Assembly: GCA_964489245.1 (NCBI GenBank)
Contig: CAZAXU010000015.1
Location: 1 to 45,416, forward strand
From: CAZAXU01 sp964489245
GTDB taxonomy: Bacteria > Bacteroidota > Bacteroidia > Flavobacteriales > Flavobacteriaceae
Length of the DNA: 45,416 bases
Direction of reading: 5' to 3'
The notes below the pieces were generated by a model. The model was not told the DNA's origin. It was given only the letters and a program-made list of their open reading frames with translations, and ran no database searches. The position numbers and the translations under genes were made by a program. Below, one piece after another: positions 1-8,914 of the stretch (position 1 is the first letter of the stretch; the number at the start of each line of letters is the position of its first letter).

Positions 1-329
1 AATATTCAGGAATGGGATTTGCCTATTTTTTCTTGGCAGAATTTATCAATATGTTCATCATATCATCTGTTGCCGTTACTCTGTTTTTTGGCGGATGGTT
101 GGCTCCTTTCGGAATCACGGACAGTTTGCCTTGGCAACCGCTTTGGGGATTCATCTGGTTTTTTGTCAAAATTGCAGGTATGATATTCCTGTTGATGTGG
201 TTCCGTTGGACATTTCCACGTCTTAGAATTGATCAGTTGTTGACCTTGGAATGGAAATATTTGTTGCCCATTGGGTTGGTGAATATAGTGTTGATGGCAG
301 TTTTAGTTTACTATAATGTGATATTGTAA
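1..329 (+). CDS. nuoH: NADH-quinone oxidoreductase subunit H, 3' fragment
   Basis: This is the C-terminal part of the membrane subunit that links the peripheral arm of complex I to the proton-pumping arm and helps form the quinone pocket. The reading frame is open from base 3 and begins YSGMGFAYFFLAEFINM, the conserved NuoH stretch with acidic residues facing the quinone site, so the gene starts upstream of the window. The ATG at 12 is internal, not a start. About three hydrophobic helices remain, including segments around the WFRWTFPRLRIDQLL loop, which is typical of the family C-terminus. nuoI follows after 11 bases, so the genes are co-transcribed. Identification is firm because of both sequence and gene order. 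Confidence 0.95.
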   Translation, partial: YSGMGFAYFFLAEFINMFIISSVAVTLFFGGWLAPFGITDSLPWQPLWGFIWFFVKIAGMIFLLMWFRWTFPRLRIDQLLTLEWKYLLPIGLVNIVLMAVLVYYNVIL

Positions 330-340
330 AGATTAGATTT

Positions 341-820
341 ATGAGTTATATAGGAAATATTTTTAACGGTGTAAAAACCCTGATGACCGGAATGAAAATT
401 ACCGGCGGATATTTTTTCCCGTCAATCATAGGAAGAAAATATACCATCACCCGTCAATATCCTGAAGAACCGGCAATCGTTTCAGATAGATTCAGAGGAG
501 AAGTGGTGATGTGGCATAACGATGACAACGAACACCGTTGCACCGGTTGTCAAGCATGTGAAATAGCTTGCCCCAACGGATCCATAGAGATTGTATGGGA
601 TAGGGTGCTGAATGAAGAAACCGGAAAAAAAGTGAAGCAAATAGACCAACATATTTATCATTTAGGCATGTGCACGATGTGCAATTTATGCGTTCAAGCA
701 TGTCCGACCGATGCGATTATGTGGTCTACGAATTTTCATAATTCAACTTATGATCGTTCTCAATTAACCAAAGTATTAAATCGTCCCGGATCCAAACTGA
801 TGGCGGGAGTTGAAGAATAA
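341..820 (+). CDS. nuoI: NADH-quinone oxidoreductase subunit I (2x[4Fe-4S] ferredoxin-like)
   Basis: NuoI carries the two tetranuclear iron-sulfur clusters (N6a and N6b) that pass electrons toward cluster N2 and quinone at the junction of the two arms of complex I. The 159-residue protein has two clear cluster motifs: C67-C70-C73 with C77 followed by Pro, and C111-C114-C117 with C121 followed by Pro. The N-terminal 45 residues are the usual membrane-contacting extension. Length is normal for the family. Its stop codon directly abuts the ATG of nuoJ, indicating tight operon organisation and probable translational coupling. All eight cluster cysteines are present, so the subunit looks functional. 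Confidence 0.97.
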   Translation: MSYIGNIFNGVKTLMTGMKITGGYFFPSIIGRKYTITRQYPEEPAIVSDRFRGEVVMWHNDDNEHRCTGCQACEIACPNGSIEIVWDRVLNEETGKKVKQIDQHIYHLGMCTMCNLCVQACPTDAIMWSTNFHNSTYDRSQLTKVLNRPGSKLMAGVEE

Positions 821-1348
821 ATGACTATGGAAAAAATAATATTTTATATACTATCAGCAATTATTGTAGGCTTTGCCATTATGAGTGTCGCCACCAATAA
901 ATTGTATAGAGCAACAATGTATTTGTTGTTTGTGTTATTGGCTGTTTCAGGTTTATATTTTCTGATGGAATATAACTTCATGGGCGCTGTGCAACTATCT
1001 GTTTATGCAGGCGGCATTATGGTATTGTTAATCTATGCCGTTATGCTGACAGACAAAATAGGAGAACCGATAAGAAGTATTCCCGGAAATTGGAAAATAT
1101 TGCCTGTAATCATCACTGTGGGAACGGCTATGTTGGCGATCTACGCCATCTATTCCTATCAAGGAATCAATCAGTCAAACGAGGCAACGGTGACCACGGT
1201 TGAACAAGTTGGAGAGAAACTGTTGAGCTATGAAGCCGGAGGATATGTATTACCCTTTGAGGTGGTCTCCATTCTGTTATTAGCAGCAATGATTGGTGCT
1301 ATTGTGATTGCCAAAGCAAAAAAATTAGCTAAACAAGAAAAAAATTAA
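821..1348 (+). CDS. nuoJ: NADH-quinone oxidoreductase subunit J
   Basis: NuoJ is an integral membrane subunit of complex I next to NuoK in the proton arm. The 175-residue protein has about five hydrophobic segments, with the conserved VQLSVYAGGIMVLLIYAVML region in the third helix, the site of the pi-bulge that shifts during turnover. A polar stretch at residues 113-135 separates the fourth helix from the last one. The first ATG (821) touches the nuoI stop; an in-frame ATG at 827 is an equally possible start and would shorten the protein by two residues. nuoK begins three bases after the stop codon. Confidence 0.95.
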   Translation: MTMEKIIFYILSAIIVGFAIMSVATNKLYRATMYLLFVLLAVSGLYFLMEYNFMGAVQLSVYAGGIMVLLIYAVMLTDKIGEPIRSIPGNWKILPVIITVGTAMLAIYAIYSYQGINQSNEATVTTVEQVGEKLLSYEAGGYVLPFEVVSILLLAAMIGAIVIAKAKKLAKQEKN

Positions 1349-1351
1349 ATT

Positions 1352-1669
1352 ATGATTGAAGGCGTAACTTTATTTGAGATAATGACATTGACAACCATAT
1401 TGTTTTTTGTCGGAATTTATGGTTTCCTGACCAGAACAAATCTGATTTCGATGTTGATGTCTTTGGAGTTGATGATTAATGCAGAAGCCGTAAACTTCGT
1501 AGCCATCAACAAATATTTATCCCCTGACATTTTGCAAGGGCAGATTTTTTCACTGTTCATTATTGCACTGGCTGCAGCAGAAACCGCTTTGGCGTTGGCA
1601 ATAATATTACATCTATACAGACTGACCGATAGTGTGGACGTCAAAGGAGTTAAAACTTTGAAGCATTAA
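1352..1669 (+). CDS. nuoK: NADH-quinone oxidoreductase subunit K
   Basis: NuoK is a small membrane subunit with three transmembrane helices that contributes buried glutamates to the proton path between the quinone site and the antiporter-like subunits. The 105-residue product matches the usual size. The MSLELMINAEAVNF stretch in helix 2 and the AAAETALALAIIL stretch in helix 3 carry the two family glutamates. It follows nuoJ after three bases and precedes nuoL by 12 bases, which is the standard order. Confidence 0.96.
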   Translation: MIEGVTLFEIMTLTTILFFVGIYGFLTRTNLISMLMSLELMINAEAVNFVAINKYLSPDILQGQIFSLFIIALAAAETALALAIILHLYRLTDSVDVKGVKTLKH

Positions 1670-1681
1670 AATTTTAAAAAA

Positions 1682-3613
1682 ATGAACGAATTTAATTACG
1701 TATATCTCATTCCGCTTATTCCCATTCTTACATTCCTATTCTTGGGACTATTTAACAGAAAACTGAAAGAACCCCTCTCCGGTTATATTGGAACGGCAAG
1801 TTTAGGAACGGTCTTCGCACTGTCCATATATACAGCTTATAAATATTTCTTTATGCACGGAGGAGGGCACGAAGGATACGAACCTGTTAAAGTGATGATC
1901 AAAGAAGGCTGGGTGAATTTTTCAGACAAGCTGGCCATTGATATAGGCATTATTGTCGATCCAATCTCCGTGATGATGCTGATTGTGGTTTCCACTATCT
2001 CGTTCATGGTGCATATCTATTCCATAGGCTATATGCATAAAGACACGGGATTTACAAGATTTTTTGCCTATCTGTCTTTGTTCACCTTCTCAATGCTGGG
2101 TTTAGTGCTTTCATCTAATCTATTTCTGATTTATATATTTTGGGAGTTGGTAGGCGTATCGTCTTTCCTATTGATTGGGTATTATTTTGAAACACCATCG
2201 GCAGTTTCAGCATCAAAAAAAGCATTTATTGTGACTCGTTTTGCCGATATGTTTTTTTTGATTGGTATTTTGATGGTGGGATATTTCGGTCAAAGTTTTG
2301 ATTTTGAAACCCTGAATAATAGCCAAACCATACAAACCATTATGGCAAATCAAATACCGGTGTTCATGGGATTGTCTGTGTTTACTTGGGCTTTAGTTCT
2401 GGTGTACATCGGAGGTATGGGAAAATCTGCAATGTTTCCCCTACACATTTGGTTGCCGGATGCCATGGAAGGACCAACACCCGTTTCCGCTTTGATTCAC
2501 GCAGCAACCATGGTTGTTGCCGGAGTCTATTTGGTGGCGCGACTCTTCCCGTTATTCCATAGTTTTGATGATGGATTTGCTTTAAGCGTTGTGGCAACAG
2601 TCGGAACGTTTTCTGCTTTGTTTGCAGCAATCATTGCATTAACCCAAGAAGATATCAAGCGTGTATTGGCATTTTCAACCATGTCGCAAATAGGCTATAT
2701 GATGATGGCGCTTGGTGTTTCAGGCTATGACGGACACGAAGGCTTGGGATATATGGCGGGAATGTTTCACTTATTCACACATGCTATGTTCAAAGGCTTG
2801 TTGTTTTTAGCCGCCGGTGCGATTATCCATGCCGTTCATAGTAATTATATGGAAAAAATGGGAGGCTTACACAAATATTTACCCATTAGCAATTGGACTT
2901 TCTTAATTGCAGCCTTAGCAATTTCAGGCATTCCGCCTTTTGCAGGTTTTTTCAGTAAGGATGAAATATTGACTGCGGCTTGGGAATATAATAAGGTCAT
3001 TTGGTTTGTAGGATTTTTAGTGGCAGGAATGACAGCCTTTTATATGTTTAGACTGTATTTTAGAATATTTCATAATAAGCAAACAACATATGAGCATACA
3101 CCTCATGAAGCTCCTTTTGCGATGGCATTGCCTTTGATTTTTCTTGCTCTTATGGCAGCGACAGCCGGATTCATTCCTTTTTCAGAATATGTTTCTGCAG
3201 ACAGAATGGGCTTTCACGGACATATTCATTGGGGCAGCCCATTAGTCATCGGATCTATTGCGATTGCCGCTTTAGGCATTTTCTTGGCGTATATCATGTA
3301 TTATAAAGAAACCAAAATACCCGAAAAAGTAGCCGGCACCTTTGGAATAGGTTATAAATGGGCAAAAGATAAGTTCTATTTTGATGAACTGTATTTGTTT
3401 GTCACACATAAAATTATTTTTGATAGGGTCTCAAAACCAATTGCTTGGTTTGATAGAAATGTGATTGACGGTTTTATGAATTTATTAGGAGTAACAGTTG
3501 AAAAAACATCAGATAAAACAAAAAACATTCAATCAGGGCGTATGCAAGACTATGCCATGTATTTTGTGTCAGGTGTAGTGGCAATTGTATTACTGATTGT
3601 ATATTATAGATAA
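1682..3613 (+). CDS. nuoL: NADH-quinone oxidoreductase subunit L
   Basis: NuoL is the distal antiporter-like proton-pumping subunit of complex I, with the long lateral helix that runs along the membrane arm. The 643-residue protein is of normal length and is rich in transmembrane helices. Recognisable family blocks include IYIFWELVGVSSFLLIGYY (conserved Glu), KKAFIVTRFADMFFLIGI (conserved Lys), GKSAMFPLHIWLPDAMEGP, and ALIHAATMVVAGVYLVARL (His on the proton path). The C-terminal 200 residues carry the amphipathic region and a final hydrophobic anchor. A 66-base spacer separates it from nuoM, longer than the other nuo spacers upstream, and contains a small palindrome. Confidence 0.97.
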   Translation: MNEFNYVYLIPLIPILTFLFLGLFNRKLKEPLSGYIGTASLGTVFALSIYTAYKYFFMHGGGHEGYEPVKVMIKEGWVNFSDKLAIDIGIIVDPISVMMLIVVSTISFMVHIYSIGYMHKDTGFTRFFAYLSLFTFSMLGLVLSSNLFLIYIFWELVGVSSFLLIGYYFETPSAVSASKKAFIVTRFADMFFLIGILMVGYFGQSFDFETLNNSQTIQTIMANQIPVFMGLSVFTWALVLVYIGGMGKSAMFPLHIWLPDAMEGPTPVSALIHAATMVVAGVYLVARLFPLFHSFDDGFALSVVATVGTFSALFAAIIALTQEDIKRVLAFSTMSQIGYMMMALGVSGYDGHEGLGYMAGMFHLFTHAMFKGLLFLAAGAIIHAVHSNYMEKMGGLHKYLPISNWTFLIAALAISGIPPFAGFFSKDEILTAAWEYNKVIWFVGFLVAGMTAFYMFRLYFRIFHNKQTTYEHTPHEAPFAMALPLIFLALMAATAGFIPFSEYVSADRMGFHGHIHWGSPLVIGSIAIAALGIFLAYIMYYKETKIPEKVAGTFGIGYKWAKDKFYFDELYLFVTHKIIFDRVSKPIAWFDRNVIDGFMNLLGVTVEKTSDKTKNIQSGRMQDYAMYFVSGVVAIVLLIVYYR

Positions 3614-3634
3614 AAAGATTAGATATTATCGTGG

Positions 3635-3650
3635 AATCAATTTAATGATT
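3635..3650. repeat. 16-base palindromic repeat, copy 1 (nuoL-nuoM spacer)
   Basis: AATCAATTTAATGATT lies 29 bases before the nuoM start. It is an inverted repeat (AATCA / TGATT around ATTTAA), extended by one G-C pair here (G634/C651). The identical 16 bases recur before nuoN. The rest of the spacer contains the short direct repeat ATTCAACG. No U-run follows, so this is not a factor-independent terminator. Confidence 0.7.
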
Positions 3651-3679
3651 CAACGATTCAACGATTAAATAATAAAAAG

Positions 3680-5170
3680 ATGGATATATTAACCTTATTT
3701 GTAGTAGTTCCGGTGCTGATTGTAATAGCATTGATGTTTGTCAAAAAACTGGAACAGGCAAGAGTGATTACATTAGTGGGAATGTTGGTGCAGCTGGCAA
3801 TGTCGGTCAATTTGATTATTCAATATATGAATGCAAGAAGTTCCGGAAACGATGCAATTATGTTGTTTACCAAAAAAGTGCCATGGTTTTCAGAATTCAA
3901 TGCCTATTATCACATTGGTGTTGATGGAGTTTCTGTTTTGATGATACTATTGACAACTCTAATCGTGATTGCAGGAACATTCGTTTCTTGGAAAATAGAC
4001 GATTTGCCTAAAGAATTTTTTGTTTCTCTGATTGTTTTGGCATCAGGAGTTTACGGGTTCTTTATTTCGCTGGACCTATTCACCATGTTTGTATTCTATG
4101 AAATTGCCGTAATTCCCATGTATCTTTTGATAGGTATTTGGGGTAGTGGTCCCAGAGAATATGCCGCCATGAAATTAACCCTAATGTTGATGGGAGCTTC
4201 TGCCTTATTATTGGTGGCACTTTTGGGCATCTATTTTTATAGTGGCGTAGATGGAATGCAGCCAACTTTTGATTTAATGGAATTAGCAAATCGTAAAATG
4301 GATTTTGCCGCACAAAAAATATTTTATCCCTTGGCATTCATAGGTTTTGGAACCATTGGGGCTTTGTTCCCTTTTCATACTTGGTCACCCGATGGTCATG
4401 CCTCTGCACCGACAGCAGTTTCTATGTTGCATGCAGGCGTATTGATGAAGTTGGGAGGATATGGAATTTTTCGTTTTACCATGTATCTAATGCCTGAAGG
4501 CGCCTTGTTCTGGCAAGACTTTTTCCTGATATTGGCAGTTGTAGGGGTCACTTATGGAGCCTTGTCTGCCGTTCATCAAACAGATTTGAAATATATCAAT
4601 GCCTATTCATCCGTGAGCCATCTGGGACTTGTACTTTTTGCCTTACTGATGATTAATAAAACTGCATGGAACGGAGCCATGTTGCAATCTCTGTCACATG
4701 GATTTATCACTGCTTTGTTCTTTGCCCTGATTGGAATGATATACGGAAGAACACACACGCGCTTGACCACAGAAATGGGCGGATTAATGCGGATTGTACC
4801 ATTTTTGGGAGTGGCTTATGTCATTGCGGCGCTGGCAAATCTCGGACTACCCGGATTCAGTGGGTTTGTGGCTGAGATGAACATTTTTGTCGGTGGATTT
4901 CTAAATCAAGATTTATATAAACAAGTGCTTACGGTTTTTGCCGTTTCATCAATTGTAGTGACTGCCGTCTATATGCTGCGATTAGCAGGGAAAATGTTGT
5001 TTGGACCTATTATGGAAACTTATAAAGGACTTCCTAAGGCATATTGGTATGAGAAAACAGCTATTATCATTTTGGTGTTATTTATCACTTTGATTGGAAC
5101 CCTGCCTTTTTGGTGGTTGCAATTTATCCAAGACAGTGTAAACAATTTTATTCAACCTTTGATGAGATAG
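3680..5170 (+). CDS. nuoM: NADH-quinone oxidoreductase subunit M
   Basis: NuoM is the middle antiporter-like subunit of the complex I membrane arm. The 496-residue product has about fourteen hydrophobic segments. Diagnostic blocks are FVFYEIAVIPMYLLIGIWG (conserved Glu in helix 5), HTWSPDGHASAPTAVSML, and LHAGVLMKLGGYGIFRF (conserved Lys). The length fits the family. It is preceded by a 66-base spacer and followed after 55 bases by nuoN; both spacers hold the same 16-base palindrome, the only structured sequence I see in the operon. Confidence 0.97.
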   Translation: MDILTLFVVVPVLIVIALMFVKKLEQARVITLVGMLVQLAMSVNLIIQYMNARSSGNDAIMLFTKKVPWFSEFNAYYHIGVDGVSVLMILLTTLIVIAGTFVSWKIDDLPKEFFVSLIVLASGVYGFFISLDLFTMFVFYEIAVIPMYLLIGIWGSGPREYAAMKLTLMLMGASALLLVALLGIYFYSGVDGMQPTFDLMELANRKMDFAAQKIFYPLAFIGFGTIGALFPFHTWSPDGHASAPTAVSMLHAGVLMKLGGYGIFRFTMYLMPEGALFWQDFFLILAVVGVTYGALSAVHQTDLKYINAYSSVSHLGLVLFALLMINKTAWNGAMLQSLSHGFITALFFALIGMIYGRTHTRLTTEMGGLMRIVPFLGVAYVIAALANLGLPGFSGFVAEMNIFVGGFLNQDLYKQVLTVFAVSSIVVTAVYMLRLAGKMLFGPIMETYKGLPKAYWYEKTAIIILVLFITLIGTLPFWWLQFIQDSVNNFIQPLMR

Positions 5171-5195
5171 TATAAATAAAAAAAATTAGTAGAGT

Positions 5196-5211
5196 AATCA
5201 ATTTAATGATT
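5196..5211. repeat. 16-base palindromic repeat, copy 2 (nuoM-nuoN spacer)
   Basis: This is identical to the copy at 3635-3650 (AATCAATTTAATGATT) and lies 14 bases before the nuoN ATG. It could form a short AU-rich hairpin in the mRNA close to the start codon. Its role is unknown. Confidence 0.7.
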
Positions 5212-5225
5212 AAACAATAAATGAT

Positions 5226-6650
5226 ATGAATTTAGATAGTTTTATGTTAATGAGAGACGAAGTGGTGCTAACGGCAGTGATTTTGCTCATTCTGTTGGCA
5301 GAGGTCTTATTTCCGCAAAAAAACAAAAAAAGTTTAATAAACATCAGTTTGTTACTTTTTGCTGCATATACAGTCATTGCATTTTTGCCGAGTAGCGAAG
5401 GAGAATTGTTTGGAGGCTCTTTCAAAACCTATAAGCTGGTTCATGTGTTCAAAGCAATATTGGCTTTTGGTGTTTTTGTGATTCTATTGCAGTCTGTGGG
5501 ATGGATTAAGCAAAAACTATTACCCTATGATTTTACAGCAGAATTTTTTATTCTGATTCTTACTTCTCTTTTGGGGTTGAATTTCATGATTTCTGCGGGA
5601 GATTTTTTAATGTTCTATCTCGGCTTGGAATTGTCAACTATGCCAATTATTGCGCTGACAGCTTTTGAATTTTATAACCATCGTTCTGTTGAAGCCGGAA
5701 CCAAATATATTATGTTGGCATCCGTATCATCGGCAATTTTGCTATTCGGTGTTTCATTGGTTTATGCCACCGCAGGAAGTATATATTTTGATGTCATCAA
5801 AGAATCTTTACAATTACCCCTGTTGGAAATCATAGGATTGATTATGATTTTTATCGGAGTAGCATTTAAAATTTCTTTGGTGCCTTTCCACTTTTGGGCA
5901 GCAGATGTTTATGAAGGTGCACCAACAGTTATTTCCAACTATCTGTCGGTTATTTCAAAAGGAGGAGCGGTTTATGTATTGATGACCTTGTTGTTTATCA
6001 CATTTACGGCTTTTCAGAAAGAATGGAATTGGGTGATGTATGGTGTTTCCATTATGACCATGTTTGTGGGTAATATTTTCGCACTTCGCCAACAGAACAT
6101 GAAACGATTTTTAGCTTTTTCATCCATCGCGCAAGCCGGTTTTATTCTATTGGCAATGCTTGCAAATAATGAATTGGGCGTAAAAGCAATTATATATTTT
6201 ATGTTGATTTATATTTTCTCGAATATTGCGGCTTTTGGCGTGGTTCACGTAATTTCACTTCAAACCGGAAAAGAAAATATCAACGATTATAATGGTTTGT
6301 ATAGAACCAATCCGAGATTGAGTTTGGTCTTGATGATTGCTCTGTTCTCACTGGCAGGCATCCCTCCGGTTGCAGGATTTTTTGCCAAATTCTTTTTGTA
6401 TGCGGCAGCAGCAAGTAAAGGATATTATTTGTTGATTTTTATTGCCGTGTTAAATGTTACAATCTCACTATATTATTATTTATTGCCTATAAGAGCAGCT
6501 TTCTTGCGTAGAAGTGAAAATCCTATTCCTTATTTCAAAACAGATGTATATAGTAAGGCAGCATTTATTATTGTGATTGTAGGCTTGTTGGTATTGGGAT
6601 TATATAGTAACGTATTTGAATACATTTCAGGAATTAGTAATATATTTTAA
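5226..6650 (+). CDS. nuoN: NADH-quinone oxidoreductase subunit N
   Basis: NuoN is the antiporter-like subunit closest to the small membrane subunits of complex I. The 474-residue protein has about fourteen transmembrane helices. Family blocks include FYLGLELSTMPIIALTAF (Glu in helix 5), GVAFKISLVPFHFWAADVYEG (Lys and the HFWAPDVYEG-like block), and LAGIPPVAGFFAKFFLY (Lys in the discontinuous helix). ATG 5226 is chosen because it begins the first hydrophobic segment after a short polar leader. It is followed after 24 bases by a small soluble ORF on the same strand. Confidence 0.96.
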   Translation: MNLDSFMLMRDEVVLTAVILLILLAEVLFPQKNKKSLINISLLLFAAYTVIAFLPSSEGELFGGSFKTYKLVHVFKAILAFGVFVILLQSVGWIKQKLLPYDFTAEFFILILTSLLGLNFMISAGDFLMFYLGLELSTMPIIALTAFEFYNHRSVEAGTKYIMLASVSSAILLFGVSLVYATAGSIYFDVIKESLQLPLLEIIGLIMIFIGVAFKISLVPFHFWAADVYEGAPTVISNYLSVISKGGAVYVLMTLLFITFTAFQKEWNWVMYGVSIMTMFVGNIFALRQQNMKRFLAFSSIAQAGFILLAMLANNELGVKAIIYFMLIYIFSNIAAFGVVHVISLQTGKENINDYNGLYRTNPRLSLVLMIALFSLAGIPPVAGFFAKFFLYAAAASKGYYLLIFIAVLNVTISLYYYLLPIRAAFLRRSENPIPYFKTDVYSKAAFIIVIVGLLVLGLYSNVFEYISGISNIF

Positions 6651-6674
6651 TTAAACGCTTAAATAGTACAAATT

Positions 6675-6995
6675 ATGGCATTAGCGGGAAAACACCAATT
6701 TGGAGAAATAAATGATACAAGAGTGACTTTTGTAGAGAAAGGTATAGATGAAAACAGAGTAAAATTTTTGACGGAATTGCTAGAACATAATGGCTATGAA
6801 GTGCTGACAGCCGAAAAAAAGAAGAAAGACGAAGAAGAACCGACCTTATATGATTTGGGTGTGACGGATATGATTTTCAATCCGACGATTTGGATTTTTG
6901 AACGTAAGTTGCTCACCAAAGATGGACGTAGAGTAACGCAAGAATATTGGGAACAAAAAAAAGAAGAAACCAAGCCCCAATATTGGGAAAACTAG
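6675..6995 (+). CDS. Conserved small soluble protein downstream of nuoN
   Basis: This 106-residue protein has no signal peptide or membrane segment. It is charged, with a Lys/Glu-rich stretch near residues 45-56, and hydrophobic blocks at VTFVEKG, VKFLTELLEHNGYEVL and VTDMIFNPTIWIFERKLLT. The pattern suggests a small alpha/beta fold. I do not recognise a named domain. It starts 24 bases after nuoN on the same strand and no terminator separates them, so it is probably expressed with complex I. That position makes an assembly or accessory role conceivable, but this is inference only. The facing gene is convergent and ends 28 bases beyond it. Confidence 0.8.
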   Translation: MALAGKHQFGEINDTRVTFVEKGIDENRVKFLTELLEHNGYEVLTAEKKKKDEEEPTLYDLGVTDMIFNPTIWIFERKLLTKDGRRVTQEYWEQKKEETKPQYWEN

Positions 6996-7023
6996 GCTAC
7001 TCCTTTTCAAATATTTGCTGTTA

Positions 7024-8754
7024 TTAGTTTCTTCTCCTGCCTTTTTTTCCGTTGCGCTTGTTTCCGCTTCTTTTGTCTTTACGTTTTCTCTTAAAATCTT
7101 TTTTTGATTTTCTTCCGGAAAAAGATTTGTCTCCTCCTGATTGTTCTTGGGCAATTTCCAAAGATAATTTCTTCCCTTCAAACTCTTGTGTATGTATGGA
7201 ATTCAGCAATTGTGCAACGGTTTTTTGTTCAAAATCGAAGAAAGAAAAATTATTCATAATATCAATTCTTCCAATTTCAGCTTTGCTGGAATCTAAAGCA
7301 TTATTGACAATTCCAATCAATCTCAAAGGTGTAAGCTTGTCTTTTTTTCCAACGTTTAGAAACAGTCTGGTTAAGTTGGCATCATTGCGTTTGTTTTTTT
7401 TGTCTCTTCTATTTTCTTTATGATCTGCGGAGATATTAATGTCTCTGGCGTTTTTATAATAGGCGAGAAATCTGTTGAATTCTGCAGAGACAAAATGTTG
7501 AATGAGTTCTTCGCGACTCAGATGTTCAAATTTCTCGTAAATATCATTAAGAAAAGGAGCAATTTGTTTTTCATTCACTTTCACTTTTACAATTTTATCC
7601 ATTAAAGCAAAAAGCTGTTTAGAACAAATTTCATCTCCGCCGGGAACAGGTTTTTTTGTGAATTTGATACCTGATATTTTTTCAATCTCTTTGATTTTCT
7701 TACCTTCTCTGGAGTGAATAATCGCAATTGATATTCCTGTTTTTCCGGCTCTTCCGGTTCTCCCGCTTCGGTGTGTGTAATATTCCGAGCTGTCGGGTAG
7801 ATTATAATTGATGACATGTGTCAAGTTGTTTACATCAATTCCACGGGCAGCAACATCAGTGGCAACAAGTAGCTGCAGTTGTTTGTTTCTGAAGCGTTTC
7901 ATGACTTCGTCGCGCTGCGCTTGAGACAAATCTCCGTGCAGTGCATCAGCATTATATCCGTCATTCATTAATTTGTTTGCAACATCCTTGGTTTCTCTAC
8001 GTGTGCGGCAAAACACAATACCATAGATATCAGGATTCATATCGGCAATTCGTTTCAAAACTTCATATCGATCTTTTGCACTGACCATGTGATAGATATG
8101 TTCAACAGTTTCTACGCCTACATTCATAGCTGCTACGGAAATTTTCAGCGGATTGTTCATATAGTTCTTGGTGATGCGTTCCACTTCTTTTGACATAGTG
8201 GCGGAAAACAATAACGTTTGTTTGTGTTCAGGTGTAGCTTCTAAAATGGCATCGAGCTCTTCTTTGAATCCCATGGTGAGCATTTCATCTGCCTCATCGA
8301 GAACAACGCGTTCAACTTGATTCAATTTTAATCTTTTCCGATTGATTAAATCTTTGGCTCTTCCGGGTGTGGCAACAACAATCTGTGCGCCTCTTTTTAG
8401 CGCTTTGATTTGATTTTCAATGCTGGAACCGCCATAAACCGGAACCACATGAAGCCCATTGATATACTTTGAATATTGTTCCAAATCTTTTGTGATTTGC
8501 AAGCAAAGTTCTCTGGTTGGGGCAAGAACAAGTGTTTGTGTATTTTTATTTTTGGTGTCTGTAAGTTGAATAGATGGCAAGCCGAAAGCTGCTGTTTTTC
8601 CTGTTCCCGTTTGTGCCAACCCCATTAAGTCTTGGTCAGATGTTAATAAGTGAGGAATGGTTTGGGCTTGAATGGGAGTAGGTTTTTCAAAGCCCAATTC
8701 TTGGATTGCTTTAATAATCTCTTCCTGCAATCCGGTTTCTAAAAATGTATTCAT
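7024..8754 (-). CDS. DEAD-box ATP-dependent RNA helicase with DbpA-type C-terminal domain
   Basis: A cytoplasmic RNA helicase likely to act in ribosome assembly or RNA turnover. All core motifs are intact: Q motif FEKPTPIQ (residues 22-29), Walker A AQTGTGKT (47-54), PTREL, GG, TPGR, DEAD (153-156), SAT (184-186), ATDVAARGID and HRSGRTGRAG (328-337). After the two RecA-like domains a DbpA-type RNA-binding domain is suggested by the block LTPLRLIGIVNNALDSSKAEIGRID, followed by a very basic Lys/Arg/Gly tail. The start is ATG 8754 (576 residues). A longer reading from TTG 8778 would begin inside the -7 box TACCTTTG, so it is unlikely to be in the transcript. It could be called DeaD/CsdA-like, but the orthologue is not certain. 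Confidence 0.93.
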   Translation of the reverse strand: MNTFLETGLQEEIIKAIQELGFEKPTPIQAQTIPHLLTSDQDLMGLAQTGTGKTAAFGLPSIQLTDTKNKNTQTLVLAPTRELCLQITKDLEQYSKYINGLHVVPVYGGSSIENQIKALKRGAQIVVATPGRAKDLINRKRLKLNQVERVVLDEADEMLTMGFKEELDAILEATPEHKQTLLFSATMSKEVERITKNYMNNPLKISVAAMNVGVETVEHIYHMVSAKDRYEVLKRIADMNPDIYGIVFCRTRRETKDVANKLMNDGYNADALHGDLSQAQRDEVMKRFRNKQLQLLVATDVAARGIDVNNLTHVINYNLPDSSEYYTHRSGRTGRAGKTGISIAIIHSREGKKIKEIEKISGIKFTKKPVPGGDEICSKQLFALMDKIVKVKVNEKQIAPFLNDIYEKFEHLSREELIQHFVSAEFNRFLAYYKNARDINISADHKENRRDKKNKRNDANLTRLFLNVGKKDKLTPLRLIGIVNNALDSSKAEIGRIDIMNNFSFFDFEQKTVAQLLNSIHTQEFEGKKLSLEIAQEQSGGDKSFSGRKSKKDFKRKRKDKRSGNKRNGKKGRRRN

Positions 8755-8775
8755 AAATTTATTTAAAATGTGCGG

Positions 8776-8783
8776 CAAAGGTA
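8776..8783 (-). promoter_or_regulatory. -7 promoter box TACCTTTG for the DEAD-box helicase gene
   Basis: Perfect match to the Bacteroidota TAnnTTTG -7 element on the minus strand. Predicted transcription start is near 8769, about 15 bases before ATG 8754. No convincing -33 TTG is seen. Confidence 0.65.
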
Positions 8784-8841
8784 GGGCTAATATAAATAGA
8801 AAATACCTGGATGAGCTAATTATTTTATAATCAACAAGAAA

Positions 8842-8868
8842 AGCCTGCTTAATTCAAGCAGGCTTTAA
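8842..8868 (-). terminator. Hairpin terminator after the 8915-10723 gene
   Basis: An 11-bp perfect stem, AAAGCCTGCTT (8842-8852) with AAGCAGGCTTT (8858-8868), and a 5-base loop. On the minus strand it is followed by TTTTCTTGTT. It lies 46 bases past the stop codon of the upstream minus-strand gene. Confidence 0.8.
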
Positions 8869-8914
8869 AAATTTATGGCATCATTATTATATATAAATCA
8901 GCCAAAAAATGATA

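Noticed and set aside
6976..6987. Perfect palindrome CCCAATATTGGG as a terminator between convergent genes
   Set aside because: It lies inside the 3' coding end of the small gene after nuoN, has no loop unless pairs are broken, and no U-run follows on either strand.
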